DNA from: Candidatus Caldilinea saccharophila
GTDB lineage: Bacteria; Chloroflexota; Anaerolineae; Caldilineales; Caldilineaceae
Reading direction: 5' to 3'
Length of the DNA stretch: 64,000 nt
Assembly (NCBI GenBank): GCA_016710365.1
Contig: JADJVW010000022.1
Location: forward strand, 1-64,000
The notes beneath the pieces are model-generated. The model was not told where the DNA came from and did not search any database. It saw only the letters and a program-made list of their open reading frames with translations. Within the stretch, counting starts at the first letter, position 1. Every line of letters starts with the position of its first letter. The position numbers and the translations under genes are program-made. Below, piece by piece: positions 50,181 to 60,071 of this stretch.

Positions 50181-52387
50181 ATGAATGCGCCTACAACAAT
50201 TTCTGCTTTTCATCGTATTTTCACCATGATGATTGACTTCGTTGCACCGCCCCTGAGCATCCGCCGCCAGTTCCTCCAATTGATACAAGTAGCCTGGTCG
50301 CTCGGATGGCGCGAGGGGGGTGGCGTCGCGCTGGAGCGCATCCATGAGGCAATCGTCTGCTACCGACGCACCGGCAGCCTGATCATCCCGCCGCCGCCTC
50401 CCCGCCCGTTTATACGTATGCAGAGTGGATTGCCGATCACGAACCTGCGCCAGAGACGCTTGCCGCACAGCGCGCGGCGGCTCAACAATTCGCCTACCAA
50501 CCACTGATCACGCTGATCATGCCTGTTTATAACCCACCAGTAGAAGTTTTCGACCTTGCCGTTCGCTCCGTGCAGCAGCAGACTTACCCGCACTGGCAGT
50601 TGTGTCTGGCGAATGGCGGCGACGATTCCGCGATCCGTGCGTATATCGACCGGCTCGCAGCCCAAGAGCCGCGGGTGCGGACGGCGCACCTCGCCCAAAA
50701 TTTGGGGATTTCCGGTAATTCTAACGCAGCGTTGAAAGTGGCAGAGGGGGAATTTGTCAGCTTTTTCGATCATGACGACAAACTTGCCCCCACGTTGCTC
50801 TTTGCGGTGGTAGCGGAGCTTAACCGAGATTCTGCAATCGACATTATTTACTTCGATGAAGACAAAATCTCGGCCGACGACCGCGAGCGCAGCGAGCCGT
50901 GGCTCAAACCGGCCTGGTCGCCAGACATGATGTTGTCGGTCAATTTGGTCGGACACGGCATCTTTCGGCGTAGACTGGTCGAGGAAGGCGGGGGCTTTGA
51001 TCCTGCCACGGATGGCGCGCAGGATTGGGATCTGGCGTTGCGGTGCTCGCTGCGCGCCGGCAAGATCGTTCATATTCCGCAAATCCTGTATCACTGGCGC
51101 AAGATCCCAGGTTCAGCGGCAGTCGATGCGCAGGCCAAACCGTATGCGTTTGCGGCGCAGACGCGCGCGCTGCAAAAACATCTTACCGCGCTTGGCGCCG
51201 CCGGCGCCACTGTCAGGCTCACATCGGCCGGCGCGCGTGTCGACTTTCCGGCGCGGGATGCAAAAATCTCGATCATCATTCCCACCAAAGATCAATTCCA
51301 CTTCATCCAGCGATGCGTCTCTTCCCTGCTGCACAAGACGCATTACCCTAACCTCGAGATCATCGTGATCGATACCGGCAGTACGGAGCAGGCAGTGCTT
51401 GCCTACTACGAAGAGCTGGCGCATGAACCACGCGTCCATTTGGTGCACTATCAGGAAGATTTCAACTACTCGCGCGCCAACAATATTGGGGTGCAGCACG
51501 CAAGCGGAGATGTGTTCTTGTTTCTCAACAATGACACCGAAGCGATAGAACCGGACTGGCTGGAGACGATGGCCGGGTGGGCGCTGCGCAAAGAAATCGG
51601 CGTCGTCGGCGCAAAATTGCTGTACGACGATGGCTCGATTCAACACGGCGGCGTCGTGATTGGTCTGGAGGGAGTTGCCAGCCATATCTTCGGCGGTATG
51701 CACGAAGGGCAGTTTGGGGTGTTTGGCTCGACTGAATGGGTGCGCAACTATATGGCGGTCACCGGCGCTTGCCTCATGCTGCGCCGCGATGTGTTCGAGC
51801 GCATCGGCGCGTTTGACGAAGAGTATAGACTGACCTTCAGCGATGTCGAGTTATGTTTGCGCGCGTTGGCGTCCGGCTATCGTAATGTGTGGTTGCCGTT
51901 TGTGCGGATGCTCCACCACGAAGGTGGCACGCGCGGGTACTACATGCCCAACGACGATATTGTGCGCGTCAACCAGCAGATGTGGCAGCTTGTGTTGGCC
52001 GGGGATCCCTACTTTCATCCTGCCCTCTCCTCGGTGCAGCGCCAGCCGACGCTCGCTTCGCCGACGACAAAGACGCGCTTCCAGATTTTTTATGAACTCC
52101 TCGACTACGTCGAACTGCTCCCCGCGCCGCCCCTCTCTGCTGAGTCGCACCAGGGCGCGCGCTCGGATCAGGCAAATGACAGCGCCCCCCAACCAATAGA
52201 CGCCGCTACCGTGACAGCCGTTATGCAGCAAATCCAGGCGCAGGCGGCCTCATCTAGCCGCGTCACGTATAAGCTCGTTGACCGTGACGCGCCGGCGATT
52301 CAAATGGAAATTCGTGACGATTCAGGCGCAACCGAAACGGTCAAACAATGGCACGCGGATGACGCGGATCAGGCAGATTTTCGCTGA
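50181..52387 (+). CDS. Two-domain GT2 glycosyltransferase, frameshifted
   Basis: ATG at 50181 encodes a helical N-terminus (HRIFTMMIDFVAPPLSIRRQ, FLQLIQVAWSLGWREGG). After a shift near 50396-50403 in a C-rich stretch it reads YTYAEWIADHEPAPETLAAQ and then two GT-A domains. The first has LITLIMPVYNPPVEVFDLAV, EFVSFFDHDD and DIIYFDEDKI; the second has KISIIIPTKDQFHFIQRCVS, DVFLFLNNDTEAIEPDWLE and MHEGQFGVFGSTEWVRNYMA. Tandem GT2 proteins of this kind build surface polysaccharides. The last ~15 residues (VKQWHADDADQADFR) are encoded by the intergenic repeat at 52347-52430. Confidence 0.8.
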
Positions 52388-52430
52388 TCGCATCCGCAGC
52401 TATCTGCCGAATCCGCGTACGCCGCAGAAT
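52347..52430. repeat. Palindromic CGGAT-type repeat overlapping the GT2 stop
   Basis: GGCACGCGGATGACGCGGAT at the left and ATCTGCCGAATCCGCGTACG at the right, with CAGATTTTCGCTGATCGCAT between, place this copy in the same class as 7762-7842. It has replaced the natural 3' end of the glycosyltransferase gene and provides its stop codon at 52385-52387. Confidence 0.65.
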
Positions 52431-52527
52431 ACGTAACTGGGCGATATTTCAGGGCGCTTTACTCGACAGTCGGTCAGTTAAAGCGCAAGTCAGCCTGTGG
52501 AAGTAGGCCCCAAAGGGAGAGTTGTTG

Positions 52528-53399
52528 ATGAAATTTCTTCGCCGTATCGCCGAAAAAGCCGGCGTGTTGGGCAGCCGGACAGGTTCACCTGCTGCGACCG
52601 CCATTGTGCGTCCCGCCAGGCCGTCAACGATCATTACTTGACCTCAGCGCCAAGTGACCAGAATGCCATCGACATCTTTGCAGGCGAATGGTCGTCGAAG
52701 TTTCCGGCCTCGTTCGCCGATCTGAAGGCGGGCGCCATCCCGATGTTTGAGGATGATCGCATCCACTGGTTTGCTTCAGAGATCAACGGCTTTCAACAGC
52801 AACAGGTGCTCGAGTTGGGGCCGCTCGAAGGTGGGCACTCCTACATGCTTGACCGGATGGGCGCGCAATCGGTGACGGCCATTGAATCGAACACGCACGC
52901 CTATCTGCGCTGCTTGATTGCCAAAGAAATTTTGGGCATGCCGAGCGTGCGCTTTTTAGCGGGCGACTTCATGGCCTATTTGCGTGGCCCAGACTGTCCT
53001 CACTACGATATCGGCCTGGCCAGCGGCGTGCTCTATCACATGACCAACCCCGTTGAGATGATCAGCCTGCTGGCAGAACATTGTGAGAAGCATCTATTGT
53101 TTTGGACGCACCATTACGACGCGGTTTGGGCCAAAACGCCGGCTGGACAGGAGCATCTTACGTCGGCTGAGAGCGTTGAATATGCAGGCTTCCGCTGCAC
53201 CTTGCACCGCTACGAATATAACAATGCGCTCGATTGGGGCGGCTTTTGCGGCGGACCGCGTCCTCATTGCTACTGGATAGAGCGCGAGGAGCTACTTGCC
53301 TGCCTGCGTTTCTTCGGCTTCCCACAGATCCGAATCGGTTGCGACGATCCCAATCATCCACACGGTCCGGCTTTTGCCCTGGTCGCGAGCAGGGCATGA
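52528..53399 (+). CDS. Class I methyltransferase (glycan/natural-product type), frameshifted at the N-terminus
   Basis: ATG at 52528, behind AGGGAGAG, encodes MKFLRRIAEKAGVLGSRTGS. After a shift near 52610-52620 the frame is VNDHYLTSAPSDQNAIDIFA and onward to 53399. The fold has FQQQQVLELGPLEGGHSYML (motif I), VTAIESNTHAYLRCLIAKEI and GLASGVLYHMTNPVEMISLL. DUF1698-like methyltransferases share this LGPLEGGHxYML pattern. A longer frame from 52497 exists but starts inside non-homologous sequence. It lies in the rightward glycan block. Confidence 0.8.
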
Positions 53400-53475
53400 C
53401 GCAAAGCGCGATCAATGATGCGCCGATGATGCAAGGTCAGTTTGCCTTTCAGAAGACTCGCGTAAGGACTACACC

Positions 53476-54897
53476 GTGCAATTCTGGCTGAGTCGGCGAC
53501 CTGCCCTTCTGCTTTTTCTCATCACTTTTGCTGTTTATGCGCTACTCGTCCTTTTTTTCTCGCGCCCGCCTGGCATGAGCATGACCAACGGGGACGAGCC
53601 GCACTATCTATTGCAGATGCACAGCCTGCTCGTTGACCATGACTTGGAAGTGCAAAACAACTACGCAAATCTCGACTACCGCGAATTTTTTGTCGGGGAA
53701 ACCCTCAACGTCGGCGCATATCTTTATCGGTACCACGGTCGAACCATCCGCCACCATTTTTCACTGGGCATGCCATTGCTGCTAACGCCGGCCTACGCTC
53801 TTGGCCGGCGGGTCGGGGTGCAATTGCTGCTGGCGCTGTTGACGGCGGGCGGCATGAGTTGTCTGTTGCTGGTGGCGCGACGCTTTATGCCGCCCTCGAT
53901 TGCTTTTGCCAGTGTGCTCCTCTGTGCACTACTCTACCCCATCGTCATTTACAGCCATCAGATCTATCCCGAAACGATCGTGATGGCGCTGGTTGCGTTT
54001 GTGCTGGCGCAGACGCTTGCCGTTAGCGAGGCGCGGTTGCGGCGGCGGGCCGTGCTGGTCGGCGTCGCGGTCGGGGTCATGCCCCACTTTCAGAACAAGT
54101 TTATTTTGCTTTCAGCGTTGCTCTTTGCCTTCTTTCTGTGGAGCACGCGAACTGACCTGAAAACGGCGCTGCGTTGGTCGTTGCCGCCGATCGTGCTGCT
54201 GGCTGCGGGTCACCTGGCGTGGGCGTACGTCATTTATGGCGAACTGGGGCGCAGCGCGCTCATCTCGCCGGGGTACCCGCTGCTCGTGGATGCGCGGATC
54301 GACGACGGCGTCCTGGGGCTGTGGTTCGATCAGGAAGTGGGGCTCGGCTTTTACGCGCCCCTTTATTTGATGGCGCTGCCTGGCGCCATCATTCTGTTGC
54401 GTCAGCCGCAGCGACGCGCAGCTACCTGCTGGCTTGTCATCATCTACACCAGTTTTCACCTGCTGAGCGGCGCCTATTATGACTGGCCCGCGGGGCTTTC
54501 GCCCGCGCCGCGCTATCTGATCCCGGTCATCCCAGTGCTGGTGATCTTTGTCGGCGCCGCGCTGGAATGGCTCCTCCGTCGCGGTCAGTTCCTCCAGCCT
54601 TTGCTGCTGACGCTCATCACCGTCTACTTCACTTATCTGATTCTTTTTGTACAGCGCGCCTATATGTTTCCCTTTTATATCGGCACTAACTCTATCCTGC
54701 GCGAACATTTCCGCGCCAACCATCTGATCATCTGGTTGACTACCTGGCTGCCCTCCTTTCTACGCGCCCCCGAAACCGCTTACGTCAGCCTGGCGATCGT
54801 GGGGATCATCTTCCTGACCGGCATGGCCATCTTGATCCCAGTGAACCGGTTGCTCATCGCTGCGTTGAACAGGCCCACAGATCGAACTGATGCGTAG
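53476..54897 (+). CDS. GT39/GT-C-like integral membrane protein
   Basis: This product of 473 residues begins at a GTG with LSRRPALLLFLITFAVYALL, then MTNGDEPHYLLQMHSLLVDH, whose D-E-P-H is the GT-C catalytic loop. Next come RYHGRTIRHHFSLGMPLLLT and ten to eleven helices, with LLSGAYYDWPAGLSPAPRYL near residue 335. It lacks the C-terminal beta domain of the GT-C proteins in the 20-31 kb block. The acceptor is unknown. The frame is intact. Confidence 0.8.
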   Translation: MQFWLSRRPALLLFLITFAVYALLVLFFSRPPGMSMTNGDEPHYLLQMHSLLVDHDLEVQNNYANLDYREFFVGETLNVGAYLYRYHGRTIRHHFSLGMPLLLTPAYALGRRVGVQLLLALLTAGGMSCLLLVARRFMPPSIAFASVLLCALLYPIVIYSHQIYPETIVMALVAFVLAQTLAVSEARLRRRAVLVGVAVGVMPHFQNKFILLSALLFAFFLWSTRTDLKTALRWSLPPIVLLAAGHLAWAYVIYGELGRSALISPGYPLLVDARIDDGVLGLWFDQEVGLGFYAPLYLMALPGAIILLRQPQRRAATCWLVIIYTSFHLLSGAYYDWPAGLSPAPRYLIPVIPVLVIFVGAALEWLLRRGQFLQPLLLTLITVYFTYLILFVQRAYMFPFYIGTNSILREHFRANHLIIWLTTWLPSFLRAPETAYVSLAIVGIIFLTGMAILIPVNRLLIAALNRPTDRTDA

Positions 54898-55075
54898 CGC
54901 CCATCTCTCTGCGCGGCGCCTACCCCAATGCGTTCAACATAGATACAGTCAGGCAGACGCAGGTCAGTCGATTTACGCGCGTCAACTGGGCGGTGCATTT
55001 CCGTAGCTGTAGAATCCATCAAATACCAAAATTTTGATTTACTATTTGCCGGATGTGCGCGCTCTGTTGAGCCAA

Positions 55076-55081
55076 TATAAT
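55076..55081 (+). promoter_or_regulatory. TATAAT -10 element for the FG-GAP gene
   Basis: A perfect TATAAT lies 63-68 bases before the ATG at 55144. No strong -35 is seen at 17 bases; the preceding sequence is TGTTGAGCCAA. It would give a leader of about 55 bases that contains the hairpin at 55106-55126. Confidence 0.45.
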
Positions 55082-55105
55082 GATATGATGTCCGCACGTT
55101 TGGTT

Positions 55106-55131
55106 CTGGCTATTTGCAGTAGCCAGTTTTT
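55106..55131 (+). promoter_or_regulatory. Hairpin plus T-run in the FG-GAP gene leader (possible attenuator)
   Basis: CTGGCTA / TTTGCAG / TAGCCAG forms a 7-bp stem followed immediately by TTTTT (55127-55131). The ribosome-binding site GAGGAGG comes directly after, eleven bases before ATG 55144. The layout is an intrinsic terminator placed between promoter and ribosome-binding site, as in attenuators. Confidence 0.45.
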
Positions 55132-55143
55132 CGAGGAGGGTTT

Positions 55144-57136
55144 ATGTTGCAATGGTCCCCATTACCCCGCTGCAAGTCTGTATGCATCAGCCTGCTGTTG
55201 CTGGTGAGCCTGCTCGCAGGCAGTCCGCTGACAGCGCAAGCGCAGCCGGAAACCCCGGCCGCGCTTGCTTTTACGTCCACCAATGTGAAGCTTTCCGGCG
55301 GTCTTGTCATTCACTCATCGCCCACCCTGGCGGATTTGACCGGCGACGGCCTGCCCGAAATCCTGATCGGTACGACCGCGCAGAACGGGGCGAGCAGCAA
55401 CCAGCCCAATCGACCCATGTATCTCACTGCGCTGCGCAGCAATGATACTATTTTGTGGTCGGCGCCAGTCGACGCGCCGATCAATTCCAGCCCGGCAGTC
55501 GCCGACATCGATGGCGATGGACAGCCTGAGGTGTTGGTCACGACCGGCGGTGATGTCAGCGACCGCAAACGGCAAGGCAGCTTGATGGCCTTCGACCGCT
55601 CCGGCAATCTGCGCTGGCGCTTCACCACGCTCGATGATGTTCCCAAAGATGGAAATCCTGACGGCGCCTTCTCCTCGCCTACCCTGTGTGATGTCGATGG
55701 CGATGGCAAGCTGGAGATTGTGTTTGGCGGCTGGGACAGGCAGATTTATCTTATCAACCACGACGGCTCCCCGCGCTGGAACAATCTGAACAGCTATCCA
55801 AACACACCGGCGCGTCCTGGCTATCATAACGCCGACACGGTTTGGTCCACCGCAGCGTGCGCAGACTTGAATAACGACGGCAAGAACGAGATTATCATCG
55901 GCGCCGACATCACCGGCGGCGGCCGTCTGCCCGACGGCACGCGCACCCAAAATGGCGGCTTCCTGTATGTGTTCGACGGGAACGGCAATGTGCTGGTGCG
56001 GCGCTTCCTCGACGAAGCCATCTTTTCCTCGCCGGCTGTGGCCGATCCTGGATAACGACGGCGTGCTCGAAATTGTGGTTGGAACAAGCTATTACTGGTG
56101 GAATGAATCCGGCCGCAGTAAGACCAACTACGTCTACGCGTTTCGCACCGAGAAAGTTTTCAGTGCTCTGCCTTACGCGGACCCGGCCAAATTGCCGAAC
56201 GCGCCGGGCTGGCCGCAGACCACCCCCTACCCTGGCTTCAGCTCGCCCGCAATCGGCGATCTGGACAACGACGGCGACCTGGAAGTCGTGATCGCCGCGG
56301 GGAATCCATTTGCCGCGACAGGGGATGCGATCCCCGGCGCCGGCATGGTGCACGCCTGGCATCATAACGGCGCACCTGTGGCCGGTTGGCCCATCAACGC
56401 CAAGAACGAAGCCAATATGGATGCAACGATTTTCGGGTCTCCCGTTATCGCTGACTTGGACGGAGACGGCGCGCAGGAAGTGCTCGTTGCCATGGTCTGG
56501 GATATTCATGTTTACGGCGCAAATGGCGCGCTGAAAACCCGTCTGAAGACAATGTACACTGTGGCCTCCACCCCGGCAGTGGGGGACACCGATGGCAATG
56601 GCAAGGCCGACGTTTTCATCGGGGGCAGCCACGCGCAGGGCGATCCATCTTCCGGCTACTTGTGGCATTTCAAATCGACGAGTGGATCGCTTGGCGCGGC
56701 GCCCTGGCCTATGTTCCATCGTAGCGCAACCCTGGATGGTTATTACGCAGTCGCCCGGCCACCTGAAGTGTCGTTGCTGACGAATAGCCTCTTGCTCCTG
56801 GCCGATATCAACATCCCGGCACAGAGAAGAGAAATTAAAATCACCATCAGTCTGATGAACTCTGGGGGCAGCCCCATGACTTGGTCCGCACAGCCCACCG
56901 GCGCCGCTTCCGCCTCTGTCAAGGTTTCCCCCGCAAGTGGAGAATTGCAGCCCGGCGGCTCGGTTGCGCTGGAGGTTACGATCAACACGAGCAACCTGGA
57001 TGAAGGCACGCACGATTTGGGCGCGATCCAGATCGATGCCGGGGGCAATGGCAGCGCGCTGCCTGCGGTGCAGGTGCCGGTCTCGGTCTATGTAGGAGCC
57101 GTGGAATACCAATACTTGCCGATTACCCGCCGGTAG
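55144..57136 (+). CDS. Secreted FG-GAP/VCBS repeat protein with C-terminal Ig-like domain, frameshifted
   Basis: A signal peptide (VCISLLLLVSLLAGSPLTAQA) precedes at least five calcium-binding FG-GAP repeats: LADLTGDGLPEILIGT, VADIDGDGQPEVLVTT, LCDVDGDGKLEIVFGG, ADLNNDGKNEIIIGAD and DLDNDGDLEVVIAAG. The frame ends at 56055, but DNDGVLEIVVGTSYYWWNES follows in the next frame, so one extra C near 56046 is likely. The protein then runs to 57136, with SPVIADLDGDGAQEVLVAMV and a C-terminal BACON-like beta domain (SGELQPGGSVALEVTINTSN). The fold is a beta-propeller surface protein, perhaps an adhesin or glycan binder. Confidence 0.85.
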
Positions 57137-57149
57137 TGTGTAGCGCCCT

Positions 57150-57217
57150 GCCGGCCGAACTACCAGCCCGATGTGTCTGGCGGCCACAACCGCTGTCACG
57201 CTGGTAGTTCGGCCGGC
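57150..57217. repeat. 17-bp perfect inverted repeat downstream of the FG-GAP gene
   Basis: GCCGGCCGAACTACCAG at 57150-57166 and its reverse complement at 57201-57217, with 34 bases between. It could terminate transcription of the FG-GAP gene, which stops at 57136, although no T-run follows. Confidence 0.6.
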
Positions 57218-57401
57218 AAGGATCGCCGTGCAGATTACGGCGGTGCTTGCTACAGTTGCTTTCGACTGGATAGTGAAGGTGGTGTTTTCTAACGAGGATA
57301 GGGCCGCGACCGAGGAGCGACTGGCAATCTTCGATGGTTTGCGGATGCCAATCGCACTACGTTCGATGGGCGCATCTGCTCAGAAGCAGCGCAGAAATAA
57401 G

Positions 57402-57447
57402 TAGCTGCCGGCACGACCCTCCGTTAAGAAGTTCGTGCCGGCAGCTA
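57402..57447. repeat. 15-bp perfect inverted repeat
   Basis: TAGCTGCCGGCACGA at 57402-57416 and its reverse complement at 57433-57447, with a 16-base loop. It shares GCCGGC cores with the repeat at 57150-57217. Both occupy the non-coding stretch 57137-57495, where I see no gene. Confidence 0.6.
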
Positions 57448-57495
57448 ACAGAAACCTCCACAACCAAACAGTGAAACTACTGGGTTGCATCGGTT

Positions 57496-57539
<44 letters not shown>

Positions 57540-57633
57540 AAACCGCCCAAACTCGCCGGAAAACGCCTGACGCCCGGCGCGATAGGGGCGATTTCTCTCT
57601 GAAGAACGCCTGCCTCGAAATCGAACCCTGATC

Positions 57634-57981
57634 ATGGAACGCGAAGAAACCCTGGTCGAAATCGTCGGCCGCCTCGAAAAAGCCACCGGCCGCCTCGAAA
57701 CCCTCATCGACGGCAACGTCACCCTCGGCTACCCCGGCCTGGCCGCCGAAGTGCGCCGCCTGCGCGCCGAACTCGACGAAATGCGCAACCGACAGGTCTC
57801 CCTCTGGCAGTGGGTCACCGGCTACATCCTCTTCGTCATCTCCTTCGGCCTCATCGCCATCGACGAACTCCAGGCCGCCCTCGAACTCACCCGCACCGCC
57901 GCCTTCGTCGGCGGTGGCTTCATGCTCATCCTCTCCTGCGGCTTCTTCCTCTCCGGCCTCGGCTGGATCCGCTGGCGGTAG
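57634..57981 (+). CDS. Small coiled-coil membrane protein at the prophage left end
   Basis: The 115-residue product has an acidic coiled-coil N-terminus (EIVGRLEKATGRLETLIDGN, AEVRRLRAELDEMRNRQVSL) and two transmembrane helices (VTGYILFVISFGLIAIDEL and AAFVGGGFMLILSCGFFLSG). The size and topology would suit a holin or a phage membrane accessory protein, but no family is recognised. It is the first gene inside the tRNA-Gln scar. Confidence 0.55.
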   Translation: MEREETLVEIVGRLEKATGRLETLIDGNVTLGYPGLAAEVRRLRAELDEMRNRQVSLWQWVTGYILFVISFGLIAIDELQAALELTRTAAFVGGGFMLILSCGFFLSGLGWIRWR

Positions 57982-58032
57982 GGCCGCCCTCTCCGTACAG
58001 ACGCAACACCTTGCGTCTCTACCAGGATCACC

Positions 58033-58263
58033 ATGACCCGACGCCAACAACAGCGCATCCAACACCTCGGCGAACTCCAACTCTGCCTCACGCGCGCCTT
58101 CGACGCCTACATCGCCGAATGCAACGAAACCCTCGCCCGCCTGCCCCTCGGCGCCCAGCGCGAAATCTGGGAGATCGAAATCGACATCCAGCACCGCCAT
58201 GGCCAGTCTATGACCCGCCAGGTGCAAACCTGGCTCGACGAAGCCGGAGCAGCCACCCCATGA
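58033..58263 (+). CDS. Small phage protein of unknown function
   Basis: This 76-residue frame (RQQQRIQHLGELQLCLTRAF, REIWEIEIDIQHRHGQSMTR) is predicted helical and has no recognised domain. It ends in an ATGA overlap with the following small frame, so it is translated as part of the tail-module operon. Confidence 0.5.
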   Translation: MTRRQQQRIQHLGELQLCLTRAFDAYIAECNETLARLPLGAQREIWEIEIDIQHRHGQSMTRQVQTWLDEAGAATP

Positions 58264-58370
58264 TCGAACAACGCATGGCCAACTGCATCCAGGAATGGAT
58301 CGACCACACCAGCGGCAAACCCGTCGAAATTCTCAGCCAACTCGACCAGCAACAGCCACCACACCCATGA
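58260..58370 (+). CDS. Very small phage frame (36 residues)
   Basis: ATG at 58260 overlaps the preceding stop (ATGA) and encodes MIEQRMANCIQEWIDHTSGK and a Gln/Pro end; its stop in turn overlaps the ATG of the gp10-like gene at 58367. The two-sided coupling supports translation. The first 20 bases around its start (58257-58276) are repeated at 58894-58913 inside the start of the DUF3168 gene. Confidence 0.45.
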   Translation: MIEQRMANCIQEWIDHTSGKPVEILSQLDQQQPPHP

Positions 58371-58900
58371 CAGCCCCAAAACGGCGCACCCGCAACCGCA
58401 TCCTCACCAAGGTCGACGAAAACGTCACCGCCGCACTCAAAGACCTCCAAATCTCCCTGCGCGGCCCTGGCGTCGCCCGCGCCCTCCACGCCGGCGCCGA
58501 CATGATCGCCCAGGCCGCCCGCCCCAACGCCCCCAAAGATAGAGGCCGGCTCAAGGCTGGCGTCTACACCGCCTCCATCCTGCGTAACGAGTTTAGGCCG
58601 CTGGTGCGTCTGCGCACCGGCCAGCCCCTCAACAGCCCCCTCAAATTCCCCCCACGCCCCCGCCAGGCCCTGGTCTGGTCCAGCGTCTTCTACACCCGCT
58701 TCATCGAACGCGGCCGCAAGCCCCAAGGCCGCGCACTCGGCCCTGCCCTGCCCCAACGCATCGGCAAACAGCGCGCGGTCGGTCGCATCCGCAAACGCCC
58801 CTTCTTCCAAAGCGCCAAACGCCGCATGCGCAAACCCGCCGCCGAAGAAATCAGCCGCCGCATGAAACAACTTATCGAGGAGGCATGGCAACGCCCATGA
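58367..58900 (+). CDS. HK97 gp10-like phage protein
   Basis: Of 177 residues. VARALHAGADMIAQAARPNA and PKDRGRLKAGVYTASIL give the A-x-x-x-A-P-x-D-x-G-x-L-x pattern of the HK97 gp10 family; later VWSSVFYTRFIERGRKPQGR and PFFQSAKRRMRKPAAEEISR complete it. Gp10-type proteins join head and tail or cap the tail in long-tailed phages. The ATG overlaps the preceding stop (ATGA), and its own stop overlaps the DUF3168 start region. Confidence 0.8.
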   Translation: MTAPKRRTRNRILTKVDENVTAALKDLQISLRGPGVARALHAGADMIAQAARPNAPKDRGRLKAGVYTASILRNEFRPLVRLRTGQPLNSPLKFPPRPRQALVWSSVFYTRFIERGRKPQGRALGPALPQRIGKQRAVGRIRKRPFFQSAKRRMRKPAAEEISRRMKQLIEEAWQRP

Positions 58901-59313
58901 TCGAACAACGCATCATCACCCTCCTCCACAACAACCCCACCCTCGTCGCCGCCGTCGGCGACCACATCTACCCCGTCGCCCTGCGCCAGGGCAGCCCCCT
59001 CCCCACCCTCGTCTACCGCCGCCTCTCCAGCGACCCCGAATACACCCTCGCCGGCCGCGCCGGCTGGCGCAACGCCACCCTCCAAATCGCCTGCTGGGCG
59101 CAAGAATACGCCGAAGCCAGAGCACTCGCCGAAACCATCCGCCAAACCCTCGACGCCTACAGCGAACCCAGCCCCGTCGGCCCCCTCCGCTTCGTCAGCG
59201 TCGCCGACAGCGCCGACGAATACATCGCCGAACTCGACGCCTTCGGCTGCGTCGTCACCCTCACCATCGACTACGACGACGAAGCCCCCATCCCACAGGA
59301 GCCCACACCATGA
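58885..59313 (+). CDS. DUF3168 phage tail completion-like protein
   Basis: Of 142 residues. IEQRIITLLHNNPTLVAAVG, DHIYPVALRQGSPLPTLVYR and NATLQIACWAQEYAEARALA with ETIRQTLDAY are the DUF3168 pattern (gpU/tail-terminator-like). In siphoviruses this gene normally follows gp10 and precedes the tail tube, as here. ATG 58885 follows GAGGAGG; ATG 58897 is in frame too. It overlaps the gp10-like gene by 16 bases. Confidence 0.82.
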   Translation: MATPMIEQRIITLLHNNPTLVAAVGDHIYPVALRQGSPLPTLVYRRLSSDPEYTLAGRAGWRNATLQIACWAQEYAEARALAETIRQTLDAYSEPSPVGPLRFVSVADSADEYIAELDAFGCVVTLTIDYDDEAPIPQEPTP

Positions 59314-60016
59314 GAGGCAACCAACTCGCCATCTGGGTCGATGAATTCGACTTCTCCACCGCCACCAGCCAGATCGACCTCACCTTCGAAGTCGGCGAAG
59401 GCGAACGCACCAGCCTCGCCAGCGACGCCCAGGAATACCTCCCCCTCCTCCCCAAAATCACCGTCCAGCAAAACGGCTACCTCGAAGGCATCCTGCCCAA
59501 TGGCTTCGCCGCCGAGATGGAAGCTCGCTTCGCCCAGCGCGGCGCCATCGTCACCGTGTTGGTGGGAAGAAGCGACCCCGCCTGCATCGCCTACACCCTC
59601 CCCGACGCCGCCAACCTCGAAATGGCCTTCGCCGCCCCCGCCGCCAACCTCACCACCCTCAACGGTCAATGGGCAACCAGCGCCAACGCCCGCCGCGGAC
59701 GCCGCATCTTCACCGGAACCCTCACCGCCGCCGGCGAACAACCCAGCGTCGACTTCGCGCCGGAACCCTCACCGGCGGCCTCGCCTTCCTCCACATCGCC
59801 ACCATCACCGGCGGGGCCACCAACGCCGAACTCACCATCGAAAGCTCCACCGACAACCTCACCTTCGTCGAAGAAGCCACCCTCACCCTCTCCGCCACCG
59901 GCGGCTACACCCTCCCGCTCGACGGCGCCATCAGCCGCTATGTGCGCCTCACCTGCGCAGACCTCGGCGGCGCCACCGCCATCCACTGCCTCGCCATCGT
60001 CAGCCTGGGCGCATAA
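59310..60016 (+). CDS. Tail-tube-like phage structural protein, frameshifted
   Basis: The first part reads NQLAIWVDEFDFSTATSQID, then TSLASDAQEYLPLLPKITVQ and MEARFAQRGAIVTVLVGRSD. A shift near 59757 restores GTLTGGLAFLHIATITGGAT followed by NAELTIESSTDNLTFVEE, an Ig- or bacterial-surface-like beta domain, to a stop at 60016. It shares the L-A-S-D-A-Q-E-Y motif with the next gene, so the two are paralogues, consistent with major tail proteins with and without an extra decoration domain. The ATG overlaps the DUF3168 stop. Confidence 0.65.
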
Positions 60017-60071
60017 CCCGCCCCTCGCCACTCGCAACCCGTAACTCGCCACTCACCAAGGAGCCACCATC

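Noticed and set aside
57171..57404. Small plus-strand frame of 77 codons downstream of the FG-GAP gene
   Set aside because: It lies across two inverted repeats, has no ribosome-binding site and no recognisable domain.
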